A stretch of DNA of 64,000 nt from Pseudarthrobacter sp. GTDB taxonomy: Bacteria > Actinomycetota > Actinomycetes > Actinomycetales > Micrococcaceae. A program made the translations under genes and the position numbers. The stretch covers positions 124,001-188,000 of the forward strand of contig JAPSJV010000003.1 of the NCBI GenBank assembly GCA_031178005.1, written 5' to 3'. This document shows positions 45,901 to 54,217 of the stretch, in pieces. The first letter of the stretch is position 1, and every line of letters starts with the position of its first letter. The notes beneath the pieces are model-generated. The model did no database searches. It was not told where the DNA came from and worked only from the letters and a program-made list of their open reading frames with translations.

Positions 45901-46858
45901 ATGGGTGGGTCGCCTGCGACGCGAAGTTGAACGGGATATGGGTGATGACGTTGTCAGGAGTCTGTTCGCCCTTGAAGGCCTTGACCTCGATGGACCGCAT
46001 GGCGATGGCCGCGTCCTGCCAGTCAACGACGGAGTCTGCGTTGGCATCCGCGGTGATGGCCACCCGTGTCCAAGGCAGTTCTTCGGTCTGGCTGGAGCCG
46101 GCTGCACGGTAAAGCCACTGGCCGCTGGCCACTCCCATCTTCACGGCGCCTGCCCCGTCGCTGACTGCCTGATGCCAGAAACGTCCTTGGTCCTTGTGGG
46201 CGGGGCCGGAGGAAGTGTCGTAGAGGGCATTGGATTCAAACGCCGCCGCCAGTTGGCTCGTGTTGGCCAGGGCGTATGCGGAGCTCTTGGGAGACGGGTC
46301 CAGCGGTGTGGCGCTGGTGACCGGTGTGAAGCGGTCCCCGCTGACGCCGCGGTCCACGGATAGATTGGCAGTGGAGACCTGTGCGCCGGGCTCGGCTGAC
46401 GTGACTGTTGCGAGGTTCAGCTTCGGCAGCTGCAGGGTTGAGACCCTGTGCTCGGCGGTGTCATTGATCTTGGTGATGTTGAAGTTGACCACCCGGTCAT
46501 CCACGCTGATCCTGGCTTCAAGGGTGATCCCTCCCATGCCTGGAACCGTCAGGACGTAGTCGATCGTGGATGGGCCGGACTTGGTGGATGCCACGTCCAC
46601 CGGCTGCTCCGTTCCGTTGATGGTTATGGTGTTCAGCTGCTCCGCCGTGCCGGCCAGGCTGCCCTGCGTCTGCAGGTCGGTGTAGCGGATGACCTGTGGA
46701 AAACCGGTGGACACCGAGAGCGAGAGCTGCCCTGATGCGATGGTTTCAGTACCGGCAGTGGGCTGGGCATACGCGGTCATAGGGGATATCAGAACAAGCG
46801 AGGACGCAGCCAGGACGCATGCTGCGGCTCCCCCTTTTATTCGTCGACGTTGACTCAT
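42977..46858 (-). CDS. Secreted endo-alpha-N-acetylgalactosaminidase (GH101)
   Basis: A 1293-residue enzyme from ATG 46858 with AAAGGAG upstream. A signal peptide (MSQRRRIKGG...SPMTAYAQ) is followed by a beta domain and the GH101 barrel. The likely nucleophile is D456 in FVYVDVYYEYG and the acid/base E482 in VGSEWADKLS, with LGWNWLDQSY upstream. The C-terminal third has galactose-binding-like domains, a NEW3 beta sandwich (about 1040-1140) and an NPCBM module ending in NDHADWADAKFVCSP. There is no LPXTG anchor. GH101 releases Gal-beta1,3-GalNAc from mucin-type O-glycans on Ser/Thr. It is shorter than the 1700-2000-residue enzymes of gut bifidobacteria and streptococci. Confidence 0.92.
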   Translation of the reverse strand: MSQRRRIKGGAAACVLAASSLVLISPMTAYAQPTAGTETIASGQLSLSVSTGFPQVIRYTDLQTQGSLAGTAEQLNTITINGTEQPVDVASTKSGPSTIDYVLTVPGMGGITLEARISVDDRVVNFNITKINDTAEHRVSTLQLPKLNLATVTSAEPGAQVSTANLSVDRGVSGDRFTPVTSATPLDPSPKSSAYALANTSQLAAAFESNALYDTSSGPAHKDQGRFWHQAVSDGAGAVKMGVASGQWLYRAAGSSQTEELPWTRVAITADANADSVVDWQDAAIAMRSIEVKAFKGEQTPDNVITHIPFNFASQATHPFLRTLDDVKRISLATDGLGQVAMLKGYTSEGHDSANTDYGNNFNARAGGLEDLNKLASAGKQWNASFGVHINATEIYPEAKSFAEDLLTANKNLGWNWLDQSYIINQRQDINSGKLAQRIKELADATDDNLDFVYVDVYYEYGWLAETIQEELVKNGFRVGSEWADKLSRNNTWSHWANDEKYGGSTNKGVNSQILRFINNTQSDVWNPDAKLGVSHIVEFEGWTGQNDFNAFYNNIWTSNLPAKYLQHHEIIKWTADRIDLADGVSVTGDAAATRDITVDGVSVLQGDKYLLPWASTKGGALDKLYHYNPAGGSTTWTLTDAYRDATSLQQFKLTDNGRVKVADIPVVNGQAALSADPGQPYVLTANAATVSVPADPSFGEGTRIKDPGFNAADLAKWNPSGSATTVRDSKGRRYAELGAGASAISQQLLPFKAGTYSVSALVEIEPGQKRPTTLKVEVPGGKTEAITVSSSNATNFIAADEKHDTNFQRLRVLIDVPANGIRPTITFHTGDGTAKVRVDDFRAVETKRVPTTGVLSEDFENVDQGWGPFVKGNAGGSNDPRTHITERREPFTQKGWHTNVIDEVLGGNWSLIAHEENRAPGGTPGIVYRTTGYTMPFVAGHKYKVSFDYQNSKAGQYAWVSGYDSQAGPAVTGSQAIGAQTSTARFEQILDTGFCGDYFVGLQRTGSAGGSDFTLDNLLVEDLGASDAVPACAQLSAVLKGDVVQQGTAQDFVTTFTSDEPAGISGLSVELELPQGWTATPATPAAATTLPAGGKLATTWKLTAPATADGDYPIKATATYTTTTEPAGTRSISTTTQVRTLPKPPQGTVYASDHPWVSSTNGWGPVEKDMSNGPQGAGDGTPLKLNGTVYAKGLGAHANGSIRYYLGGYCTSFSAVVGIDDAQATRGSVKFSVVADGVTKAATPVLGALSEPLPLAVDVTGAQYVDLVADATADGNGNDHADWADAKFVCSP

Positions 46859-47111
46859 TGTGCTCCTTTGTGATCTTGCAAACACGCAAGTGCTCACTTT
46901 CTATCACAACTCCACATTAATGTCCCGAAGTTTTCGTTGGACGGTTCAGTGCGGGCGCCCTGCGTCAAATTCCGGCCGTGCCCTACTTTCCAGTAGATGG
47001 GAAATGATCGACTGCGATTATTATTGGATGCTAGGGTAGTAAAACGATCATAAAAAATCACATGTCCATCTGGTGATTCCAGTTCTGGGCGCGACATCTG
47101 GAGAGAGACTG
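46859..47111. promoter_or_regulatory. Divergent GH101/agaS-like promoter region
   Basis: This 253-bp gap must carry promoters for the secreted GH101 and the GalNAc-phosphate genes. It is AT-rich at both ends (around 46885-46920 and 47020-47065) and has ATCATAAAAAATCAC near 47048-47062, resembling elements upstream of the sulfatase/deoR divergon. I could not place -35/-10 boxes firmly. Confidence 0.35.
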
Positions 47112-48020
47112 ATGGACAAACTGACCGCCCGGCCCGGGGCCCACATGGAAGCGGAACTGCTGTCGCAGCCGGAAGTCTGGGCCCGTGCCATCGAGCAGGC
47201 ACGCTCGGAATCCTTGGCCCCCGCACCGGGAGAACGAGTCGCCGTCGTGGGTTGCGGAACCTCGTGGTTCATGGCTCAGGCCTACGCTGCCGCGCGCGAG
47301 ACAGCGGGTCTTGGGGTGACGGACGCGTTTGCTGCCTCCGAGGCCTTCCTGGGGGAGGCGCGTGGTTACGACCGCGTGGTGGCCATCACCCGGTCGGGAA
47401 CCACAACGGAGGTCATTGAATTACTGGAACGGACCAAGGGCGTTCTTCCCGGCATTGCCATTCTGGGGGATCCCCACACTGCCGTCGGGTCACTGGCGGA
47501 CAGTGTTGTTGCGCTTCCGTACGCGGATGAGGTCTCCGTTGTCCAGACCCGCTTCGCGACCACCGCGCTTGCTTACCTGCTGACCACCATCGGCGTCGAT
47601 CTCTCGACGGCGGTGGAGGACGCCCGTGAGGCCGTTGCCACACCGGCGCCGGAGGACCTGCTGGAGGCTGAACAGTTTACGTTTGTGGGCCGCAACTGGA
47701 CGGTGGGGCTTGCCAACGAAGCAGCCTTGAAGATGCGTGAGGCAGTGCAAGGCTGGACCGAGGCTTACCCGGCGATGGAATACCGTCACGGCCCCATCTC
47801 CATAGCCGCACCCGGGCGCGTGACGTGGATGTTTGGCGAGGCCCCGTCCGGGCTTGCCAACGAGGTGGAACGCACCGGCGCGCTCTTTGTGCATTCCCGC
47901 AGGCATCCTCTCGCAGAACTCGCCCGCGTCCACCGGGTTACTCTGGACCGCGCCCGCCAGAGAGGACTGGATCCTGATCTTCCGCGGAACCTGACCCGTT
48001 CCGTCATCCTGAGCAACTGA
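47112..48020 (+). CDS. SIS-domain sugar-phosphate isomerase/deaminase (AgaS-like)
   Basis: A 302-residue protein from ATG 47112 with GGAGAGAG upstream; a longer frame from 47073 lacks a ribosome site. It has two SIS domains: AVVGCGTSWFMAQAYAAARE with VAITRSGTTTEVIELLE in the first, and FVGRNWTVGLANEAALKMREAVQGWTEAYPAMEYRHGP in the second. This is the AgaS/GlmS-like family lacking the glutaminase domain. In GalNAc catabolism AgaS converts galactosamine-6-P to tagatose-6-P with loss of ammonia. It heads a run of four genes (AgaS-like, ROK, PfkB, aldolase) with near-zero spacing. Confidence 0.85.
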   Translation: MDKLTARPGAHMEAELLSQPEVWARAIEQARSESLAPAPGERVAVVGCGTSWFMAQAYAAARETAGLGVTDAFAASEAFLGEARGYDRVVAITRSGTTTEVIELLERTKGVLPGIAILGDPHTAVGSLADSVVALPYADEVSVVQTRFATTALAYLLTTIGVDLSTAVEDAREAVATPAPEDLLEAEQFTFVGRNWTVGLANEAALKMREAVQGWTEAYPAMEYRHGPISIAAPGRVTWMFGEAPSGLANEVERTGALFVHSRRHPLAELARVHRVTLDRARQRGLDPDLPRNLTRSVILSN

Positions 48021-48024
48021 GCCG

Positions 48025-48945
48025 ATGCACCATCCCATGGAGCAGTTGCCGGGGCCCCTGTTGGCGTTCGACGTGGGGGGAACGGACCTCAAAGCGGTCC
48101 TGGCGGCAGCCGACGGTTCCGAGCTGGCGGCCGCCACCGTACCCACGCCCTTAGGCGGCAGGGACCCCGGCGCCGACGTGCTGGCCGCCGCTGCCGGGCT
48201 CATCCCGCAGCTTCTGCGGGGAGTGCCCGAGACCCCGGTGGCCGTAGGCGTCGTTGTTCCCGGGATCGTTGATGAAGTGGCGGGTACCGGTGTGTACTCG
48301 GCAAACCTGGGCTGGCGGAACTATCCGTTCCGTGAGCGCGCTGCCCGGCTGTTCGGGCTGCCTGTGGGGTTTGGGCACGATGTCGGCATGGCGGGGGAGG
48401 CCGAAATGGCGGCCGGTTCCGGGCACGGCTCAGGGGACGTAGCTGTCGTCGTCATCGGAACAGGCATAGCGGCCACTCTCTTCGATGAAGGACGCCGGAT
48501 CCGGGGTGCCGGTTTCGCCGGCGAACTGGGTCACCTCATCGTTCCCGGGGGCGGCGGGCCGGTCCATCTGGAATCGGTCGCATCCGCCGCGGCAATCGCC
48601 CGCGCATACTCGCACCGCAGCGGACGTCCCGTTGCAGGTGCCCGGGAGGTTTTCGCGGCCGCCGCCGCGGGTGATGATCAGGCCACTGCTTCGCTGGAAA
48701 CCGCCTTTGATGCGTTGGCACATGGATTCCTGCAGCTGAGTACCCTCCTCGGTACGGAACGCTTTGTCCTGACCGGCGGCCTCGCCCGGGCGGGTGAAGC
48801 CCTGCGGAAGCCCGTGGCTGAGCGGTTGGCGCAGGCAGTGGACTTCCAGCGCCCGCCAATTGTCGGGCTGGGCACGCTGGGCGCCCGCGCCGGGATTGCG
48901 GGCGCCCTGGTCTGTGCACGCCGGGCCGCGGAAGGAACCCGGTGA
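48025..48945 (+). CDS. ROK family sugar kinase lacking the zinc motif
   Basis: A 306-residue ROK protein. The ATP-binding LLAFDVGGTDLKAVLAAADG is at residues 12-30; the sugar-binding GVVVPGIVDEVAGTGVYSANLGWRNYPF and the catalytic Asp in GFGHDVGMAGEAE, plus VVIGTGIAATL, follow. After GELGHLI, where most ROK kinases have a Cys-rich zinc site (CxCGxxGCxE), this protein has PGGGGPVHLESVAS, without cysteines. No DNA-binding domain, so it is a kinase and not a repressor. Best role from context: phosphorylation of GalNAc (AgaK). The next gene overlaps its stop by four bases. Confidence 0.85.
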   Translation: MHHPMEQLPGPLLAFDVGGTDLKAVLAAADGSELAAATVPTPLGGRDPGADVLAAAAGLIPQLLRGVPETPVAVGVVVPGIVDEVAGTGVYSANLGWRNYPFRERAARLFGLPVGFGHDVGMAGEAEMAAGSGHGSGDVAVVVIGTGIAATLFDEGRRIRGAGFAGELGHLIVPGGGGPVHLESVASAAAIARAYSHRSGRPVAGAREVFAAAAAGDDQATASLETAFDALAHGFLQLSTLLGTERFVLTGGLARAGEALRKPVAERLAQAVDFQRPPIVGLGTLGARAGIAGALVCARRAAEGTR

Positions 48946-49913
48946 ACGGGCTCGAGGAACGGGAAGACGGCGCCCGGGGCCGGATCATTACGCTCACCCC
49001 CAACCCCGCGCTGGACCTGACGTACACCCTCGCCAAAGTGGAACGCGGAACCAGCCACCGCGTGGATATGCCACTTTCGCGTGCGGGCGGCAAAGGCATC
49101 AACGTGGCCCGCGTGGCGTTTACGCAGGGTTTTGACGTCCTGGCGATCGCTCCTGTTGGTGGGGCCACCGGGGACGTCTTCCGGCGCGAACTCGAGCAGT
49201 CAGGCGTTCCGGCGAAGCTTGTTGATTCGCCCACGGAAACCAGGCGAAGCATCGCCATTGTGGAAACCGGATGCGGCGGTGAATCCACCCTGCTTAACGA
49301 AGCCGGCGGCAGCCAGCCGGCGGCCGTCCTGGCCGCCCTGCTGGAGGCCGCCGGCGCCGCTGCAGCCGGAGCATCCGTGATGGTCGGGTCCGGGTCCATG
49401 CCGGGCGGCGCCACCGCCGGGTTCTACTCCAGCCTTGCCCGCCTCGCCGCGGACGCCGGCCTGCCGTGCATCCTGGACACTTCCGGCGGTGCCCTTCTTG
49501 ACGCGGCGGAGGCCGGGGCAACGCTCCTCAAACCGAACCACCATGAATTGCTGGAGGCTACTGGGGCCGGTTCAGTGCCGGCAGGCGCAGCTGCACTCAT
49601 GGACCGCGGGGCCAAACAGGTCCTGGTCAGCCGGGGTGCAGAAGGTATGTCCCTCTTTGATGCCGGCAACCCTGGTGCCATGCTCACAGCCCGGCTGCCG
49701 TGGGCCATCGCCGGAAACGCCACCGGAGCAGGCGACGCCGCCGTCGCCGCCGTCGCTTCCTGCCTCGCAGAGGGTGTTGGTGACCCCGCGGCCGTGCTGC
49801 GCCGGGCGGTTGCGTGGTCTGCCGCCGCGGTCCTGATGCCGGGGGCCGGGGAAATATCCCCGCAGCAGGAAGAATTCGCCACATTGGTTGTCATCGAAAA
49901 GGAAAGTTTCTAA
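48942..49913 (+). CDS. PfkB family kinase (1-phosphofructokinase/tagatose-6-phosphate kinase type)
   Basis: A 323-residue ribokinase-fold kinase beginning at GTG 48942 inside the ROK stop codon. Motifs are TLTPNPALDLTYTL, the glycine motif RAGGKGINVARVA, LKPNHHELLEATG and the catalytic NATGAGDAAVAAV with its aspartate base. This hexose-6-phosphate 1-kinase subfamily includes FruK, LacC and AgaZ-associated enzymes. Between an AgaS-like gene and a class II aldolase it is expected to make tagatose-1,6-bisphosphate; fructose-1-P is an alternative substrate. Its stop overlaps the aldolase start by one base. Confidence 0.87.
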   Translation: MNGLEEREDGARGRIITLTPNPALDLTYTLAKVERGTSHRVDMPLSRAGGKGINVARVAFTQGFDVLAIAPVGGATGDVFRRELEQSGVPAKLVDSPTETRRSIAIVETGCGGESTLLNEAGGSQPAAVLAALLEAAGAAAAGASVMVGSGSMPGGATAGFYSSLARLAADAGLPCILDTSGGALLDAAEAGATLLKPNHHELLEATGAGSVPAGAAALMDRGAKQVLVSRGAEGMSLFDAGNPGAMLTARLPWAIAGNATGAGDAAVAAVASCLAEGVGDPAAVLRRAVAWSAAAVLMPGAGEISPQQEEFATLVVIEKESF

Positions 49914-50779
49914 TGCCCCTGGTTCCTACCCGCCAGCTTATGGATCTCGCAGTATCCGCCGGACGCGGGCAGGGCGCTTTCAACGTCCTGCACCTGGAAA
50001 CGGTGGAGGCGCTGGTCCGCGGTGCAGTGGACGCCTCCTGCCCCCTCATCCTTCAGATTTCGCAGAATTGCGTGGCCTTCCACGGTGGCCTGGAACCCCT
50101 CGCGGCCGCAAGCCTGGCAGTCGCCCGGGCTGCAGCGGTACCGGTGGCCCTGCACCTGGATCACGCTGAAGACGAAGAGCTTGCCAAGCGGGCAGTAGAC
50201 CTGGGCTTTGGATCGGTGATGTTCGACGGCGCCGCGCTCGCTTATGCGGAAAACGTCGCCGCCACCACCCGGGTGGTGGACTACGCCCGGTCAGCCGGTG
50301 TCTACGTTGAGGCGGAACTGGGCATGGTGGGCGGCAAGGACGGCGTACACCTTGGTGCCCACGCGCCGGGCGCGCGCACGGATCCCGCCGAGGCGCAGGA
50401 CTTTGTCCGTGCCACGGGTGTTGACGCCCTTGCCGTGGCGGTGGGTTCCTCCCACGCGATGCAGGAGCGGACCGCCAGCCTGGACCTGCAGCTCATTGCC
50501 GCCCTGAAGGCCGAGCTTGACGTGCCCTTGGTGCTTCACGGATCCTCCGGAGTGCCGGATCAGGGCCTCACCGATGCCATCGGCGCAGGCATGACCAAGA
50601 TCAACGTGTCCACCCACCTCAACGGTGTGTTTACCCATGCTGTGCGGGAGTTCCTGGCTGCCAACCCCGGAACCACCGATTCGCGGAAGTACCTCGGGGC
50701 GGGACGCGAGGCGCTGGTGCCGGAAGTTTCCCGGCTCCTGCGGCTTTTCGCCGGCAGTTTCAGCGGAGCTTTGGCCTAG
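49913..50779 (+). CDS. Class II aldolase (tagatose/fructose-bisphosphate type)
   Basis: A 288-residue class II aldolase of the GatY/KbaY/FbaA family. It begins VPTRQLMDLAVSAGRGQGAFNVLHLETVEALV, then has PVALHLDHAEDEELAKRAVDLGFGSVMFDGAAL (HxxHA zinc-binding and catalytic Asp), EAELGMVGGKDG, VPLVLHGSSGVPD (second zinc histidine) and MTKINVSTHLN. It splits tagatose-1,6-bisphosphate or fructose-1,6-bisphosphate to glyceraldehyde-3-P and dihydroxyacetone-P. Last gene of the four-gene run, ending in a strong hairpin. Confidence 0.9.
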   Translation: MPLVPTRQLMDLAVSAGRGQGAFNVLHLETVEALVRGAVDASCPLILQISQNCVAFHGGLEPLAAASLAVARAAAVPVALHLDHAEDEELAKRAVDLGFGSVMFDGAALAYAENVAATTRVVDYARSAGVYVEAELGMVGGKDGVHLGAHAPGARTDPAEAQDFVRATGVDALAVAVGSSHAMQERTASLDLQLIAALKAELDVPLVLHGSSGVPDQGLTDAIGAGMTKINVSTHLNGVFTHAVREFLAANPGTTDSRKYLGAGREALVPEVSRLLRLFAGSFSGALA

Positions 50780-50806
50780 GAAACACTGCCGGCCAATATC
50801 CAGCAG

Positions 50807-50847
50807 TGCGCGGCGGCTGTCACCTTAAGGGAGATAGCCGCCGCGCA
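50807..50847. terminator. Terminator between the aldolase and GH35 genes
   Basis: TGCGCGGCGGCT (50807-50818) and AGCCGCCGCGCA (50836-50847) form a perfect 12-bp stem with a 17-base loop. It lies between the ends of converging genes and can serve both. Confidence 0.75.
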
Positions 50848-50854
50848 GTTTATG

Positions 50855-52657
50855 TCAATCGGCGAGCTCTGCCCCGGTCGGATCGGCCTGGGAATCACCG
50901 AGGCAGGCACGTTCGCGAAGCTCGATGCTGGATCCAGCGAGTTCAAGTTCGAGGACGTGGATCTCGTTGCGGCCCGGGCGCCAGAACCCTGCCGGGACAT
51001 ATAAGGTCTGCTGCGGCCCGATTCCCCAGTACCGTCCAACCAGTGAACCGTTGACCCAGAGGAATCCCTTGCCCGACCCGGGGAGAGCCACGTGGGCGTC
51101 CGCTGGTTCATCGACATCCAGATGCGCTGCCGCCAACTGCCCGAGTTCCGCCGCACCCCAGGCCTCGAGATCCAGGACGGTATGCTCCCAGTCAAAGGAG
51201 TAGCGCTGGTCCACCAGGACACCTCCGGGCAGGCCTTTGCCCGCGCCTGTTAGTGGGCCGTAGTTGATGTGGCCCAGGCTTTCCACGAGGATTTCCAGCA
51301 CCGCCGCCGCTCCATGGCCCTCCACGGCAAGTCCAGCTGCCGCCGTGGTGTCATCCAGCCGGCCCGCCAGTTCGCCGTCGATCCACACTGTGGCGCGGTC
51401 CGCGAGGCCGGGCAGCTTCAGACGGAATTCGCGGGCCGGAAGGACGGCCGTGCTGCGGTACAACACCAGGCCGTTGGGCAAGGCGAGTTCCTCGAAGGAC
51501 AGCGGGTCTTTTGCCCGGACAACCTGGTCTCCACCGGACCTCCCGCCCCTGCGGGCCAGTTCCAGCAGGTCGGTTCCGTGGGTCAACGGCAGGGTAGCCG
51601 CCGGCAACACAGGGGCAGTCTGGCTCAGGTGCTCCGGCAATTCGGGGAGCTCCCGGCCCAGGGCGGCGTGGAACAACGGCCGCAGCGCGTGGAACTTGTC
51701 CGTCAGCGCGCCGTCCTCCGCGATCGGTGCGTCGGAATCGTAGCTGGACACGGTGGGTTGGAGGCGCTTCCCGTCGTGGTTGCAGCCGGAACCCAAACCA
51801 AAATTGGTCCCGCCGTGTGCCATATACAGGCAGATGGAGCCGCCGAGGTCCAGAATCCGGCCTACCTCAGCGGCCACCTCGGCGGCGTCGCGGACGTGGT
51901 GGTTTTCGCCCCAGTGGTCAAACCAGCCGTTCCAAAACTCAACAGCAAAGAAGGGCTCGCCCGGACGGCGGCGCTGCCATGTTTCGAAGGCTTCGGCGCC
52001 GCGGGAACCGAGCGTTGCGGCAGCCAGAAGCTCGGGGATGCTGCCGCCGTCGAGATAGAAGTCCGTGCCGCCGTCGGCCGTGAACAGCAGCTCTGTGATG
52101 CCCCGCTGTACCAGGGCGTCACGGTTCCACCGGACATAGGAGGCGTCATCGCCGTAGCTGCCGTATTCGTTTTCGACCTGGACGGCCACCACTGGACCTC
52201 CCCGGCTGGCCTGGCGAGAGGCGATAACCGGGACCAGCTGGTCAAACCACTCGCCGACGAGCCGTTCGAAGGCGTCGTTGCGACGGCGCAGGCGCAGACC
52301 GGGAGCCGAGGTCACCCACGCCGGAAATCCGCCGTTGTCCCACTCGGCGCATATGTAGGGACCCGGCCGGACGATCACATCCAGGCCAAGTTCACCGGCG
52401 AGGTCGATGAACCGCCCAAGGTCACGCCAGCCGCTGAAATCCGCTTCCACTCCCTGCCTGGGCTGGTGGAAGTTCCAGGCAACGTAGGTGTCCAGGGTGT
52501 TGGCACCAAGCGCAACGAGGCGTTCAAGGCGATCCCGCCATTGGGTTGGATGCACTCGAAAGTAGTGGATAGCCCCTGCAATGACCCGGTGGGGAGCGGC
52601 ATTTCGCAGGAACATCCCGTGGGACCAGGTGAGGGTGGGCTCGATCGGCAGGTTCAT
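50855..52657 (-). CDS. Beta-galactosidase, GH35
   Basis: A 600-residue GH35 enzyme with no signal peptide, so cytoplasmic. It starts with IAGAIHYFRVHPTQWRDRLERLVALGANTLDTYVAWNFHQP, has the acid/base glutamate E164 in VQVENEYGSYGDD and the nucleophile E240 in FFAVEFWNGWFDHWGENHH, both at the family's usual positions. C-terminal beta domains include WIDGELAGR and LWVNGSLVGRYWGIGPQQTLYVP. GH35 enzymes cleave terminal beta-1,3- or beta-1,4-galactose. Here it would split Gal-beta1,3-GalNAc released by GH101 and imported by the divergent ABC transporter. Confidence 0.93.
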   Translation of the reverse strand: MNLPIEPTLTWSHGMFLRNAAPHRVIAGAIHYFRVHPTQWRDRLERLVALGANTLDTYVAWNFHQPRQGVEADFSGWRDLGRFIDLAGELGLDVIVRPGPYICAEWDNGGFPAWVTSAPGLRLRRRNDAFERLVGEWFDQLVPVIASRQASRGGPVVAVQVENEYGSYGDDASYVRWNRDALVQRGITELLFTADGGTDFYLDGGSIPELLAAATLGSRGAEAFETWQRRRPGEPFFAVEFWNGWFDHWGENHHVRDAAEVAAEVGRILDLGGSICLYMAHGGTNFGLGSGCNHDGKRLQPTVSSYDSDAPIAEDGALTDKFHALRPLFHAALGRELPELPEHLSQTAPVLPAATLPLTHGTDLLELARRGGRSGGDQVVRAKDPLSFEELALPNGLVLYRSTAVLPAREFRLKLPGLADRATVWIDGELAGRLDDTTAAAGLAVEGHGAAAVLEILVESLGHINYGPLTGAGKGLPGGVLVDQRYSFDWEHTVLDLEAWGAAELGQLAAAHLDVDEPADAHVALPGSGKGFLWVNGSLVGRYWGIGPQQTLYVPAGFWRPGRNEIHVLELELAGSSIELRERACLGDSQADPTGAELAD

Positions 52658-52801
52658 GCGGCAACGATAACAGTTTGATCTTTATTGATCGATTTAGGGT
52701 GAAAACATTGCATTTGCGTCATATCTGCGAAAACATAACGCTAGGAGGTCTGTTTGGGACCGCTAGCCTCGACGACGAGGCTTCACCTATTGGAGGCAAC
52801 A
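52658..52801. promoter_or_regulatory. GH35/ABC divergent promoter region
   Basis: A 144-bp gap between GH35 and the ABC binding-protein gene. It has TTTGATCTTTATTGATCGAT at about 52675-52694 with repeated TGATC half-sites (possible DeoR operator) and further AT-rich sequence to 52738. The ribosome sites AGGAGG at 52743 and GGAGG at 52792 both precede in-frame TTG codons. Confidence 0.4.
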
Positions 52802-54217
52802 TTGAATCGGATCCATACACAGTCCGCGCTCGGTCGTCGAAACTTCCTCCGGGGCACACTTGCGGCCGCGGTACTCATCCCCACCGCATCAGTCCTGGCA
52901 GGCTGCGCCGGCGGCGGGACCACGCCCGGCGGTACGGCCTCGGGTGCCGTCACCGCGGGGAATCCGTTCGGCGTGGCCAGCGGCTCAACCGTTGACGCCG
53001 TCATTTTCAAGGGTGGCTACGACGTCAAGTACGTCGAATTTGCGGCCGAGATCCTGGCCAAGGGCGAGGCCAAGGCAACCGCCAAAGTCAGCCCGTCCAC
53101 TGACATTACCGGCGAGCTCCAGCCACGGTTCGCCGGAGGAACTCCGCCGGACCTGATCGACAACTCAGGCGCAAAGAAGATCGGCATGACCACCATTGTC
53201 GATCAACTCGAGGACCTTCAGGGCGTAGTGGATGCCAAAAACCTCGAAGGCAAGGTCATTAAGGACACTCTCTACCCCGGCGTCCTGACTCCGGGAACCT
53301 ACGGTGGCAAGCTTGCGTCCATCAACTATGTCCTGACGGTGTTCGCGGTCTGGTACTCAGCTTCACTGTTCAAGGAACTGGGACTTACCCCGCCCAAGAC
53401 CTGGGATGAAATGCTCAAACTTGGCGAAGACGCCAAGGCCCAAGGCAAATACCTGTTCACCTGGGGCACTGAAGCTGCCACGTACTACCAGGAATTCGCC
53501 CTTGCCTCAGCCATCAAGGAAGGCGGCGACGACGTCCGGCTGGCCATCGAGAACCTGAAGCCGGACGCCTGGAGCCACCCCGCCATCCAGGATGTCTTCA
53601 CAGCGCTCGAGACCTGCGTCAAGAACGGTTACTTCAAGCCCGGCGGCTCGGGTACCAAGTTCACCGCAGCACAGGCATCTTGGTCCAATGCACAGGAGGC
53701 GCTGCTTTACCCGTCCGGTTCCTGGATCGAGAATGAGATGAAGGACCAGACCAAGGCTGGTTTCGAAATGACGGGCATGCCGGTCCCGCACAAGTCGTCC
53801 TCACCGAAACTCGGCGCGGACGCGATCCACTCGGCTTCAGATGAACCGTTTGTTGTTCCCAGCGCCGCCAAGAACCCGGCCGGAGGCAAGGAACTGCTCC
53901 GCACCATGCTCTCCCAGGAAGCGGCTGCCAACTTCGCCAAGACCATCCTGGCACCGACCATCGTCAAGGGCACAGTGCCTGCCGATGGCTTTGGTTCCAC
54001 GGCACTGGTGTCGCAAACCAAAATGCTTGATGCTGCAGCGGACAATGTTTTCGACATCCGCTTCGGCAATGTCTACGGCCTGAACAAGGACCAGCTCGTC
54101 ACCTGGAATTCCTTCCTGGACGGCAAGATTGACGCTGCCGGGCTGACCGCAGACCTGCAGAAGATCTCTGACAAGGTGGCCAACGACAAGTCCATCACCA
54201 AGATCGAAATCAAATGA
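52802..54217 (+). CDS. ABC transporter sugar-binding lipoprotein, NgcE-like
   Basis: A 471-residue binding protein from TTG 52802 (GGAGG five bases before); the alternative is TTG 52754. A Tat-type signal, GRRNFLRGTLAAAVLIPTASVLAGC, has twin arginines and a lipobox LAGC, so it is exported folded and lipid-anchored. The mature part (DVKYVEFAAEILAKGE, GTPPDLIDNSGAKKIG, SWNAQEALLYPSGSWIENEMK-like region) matches NgcE, which binds GlcNAc and diacetylchitobiose in Streptomyces. Given the cluster it may bind Gal-beta1,3-GalNAc or GalNAc. Two permease genes follow, but no ATPase gene. Confidence 0.88.
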   Translation: MNRIHTQSALGRRNFLRGTLAAAVLIPTASVLAGCAGGGTTPGGTASGAVTAGNPFGVASGSTVDAVIFKGGYDVKYVEFAAEILAKGEAKATAKVSPSTDITGELQPRFAGGTPPDLIDNSGAKKIGMTTIVDQLEDLQGVVDAKNLEGKVIKDTLYPGVLTPGTYGGKLASINYVLTVFAVWYSASLFKELGLTPPKTWDEMLKLGEDAKAQGKYLFTWGTEAATYYQEFALASAIKEGGDDVRLAIENLKPDAWSHPAIQDVFTALETCVKNGYFKPGGSGTKFTAAQASWSNAQEALLYPSGSWIENEMKDQTKAGFEMTGMPVPHKSSSPKLGADAIHSASDEPFVVPSAAKNPAGGKELLRTMLSQEAAANFAKTILAPTIVKGTVPADGFGSTALVSQTKMLDAAADNVFDIRFGNVYGLNKDQLVTWNSFLDGKIDAAGLTADLQKISDKVANDKSITKIEIK

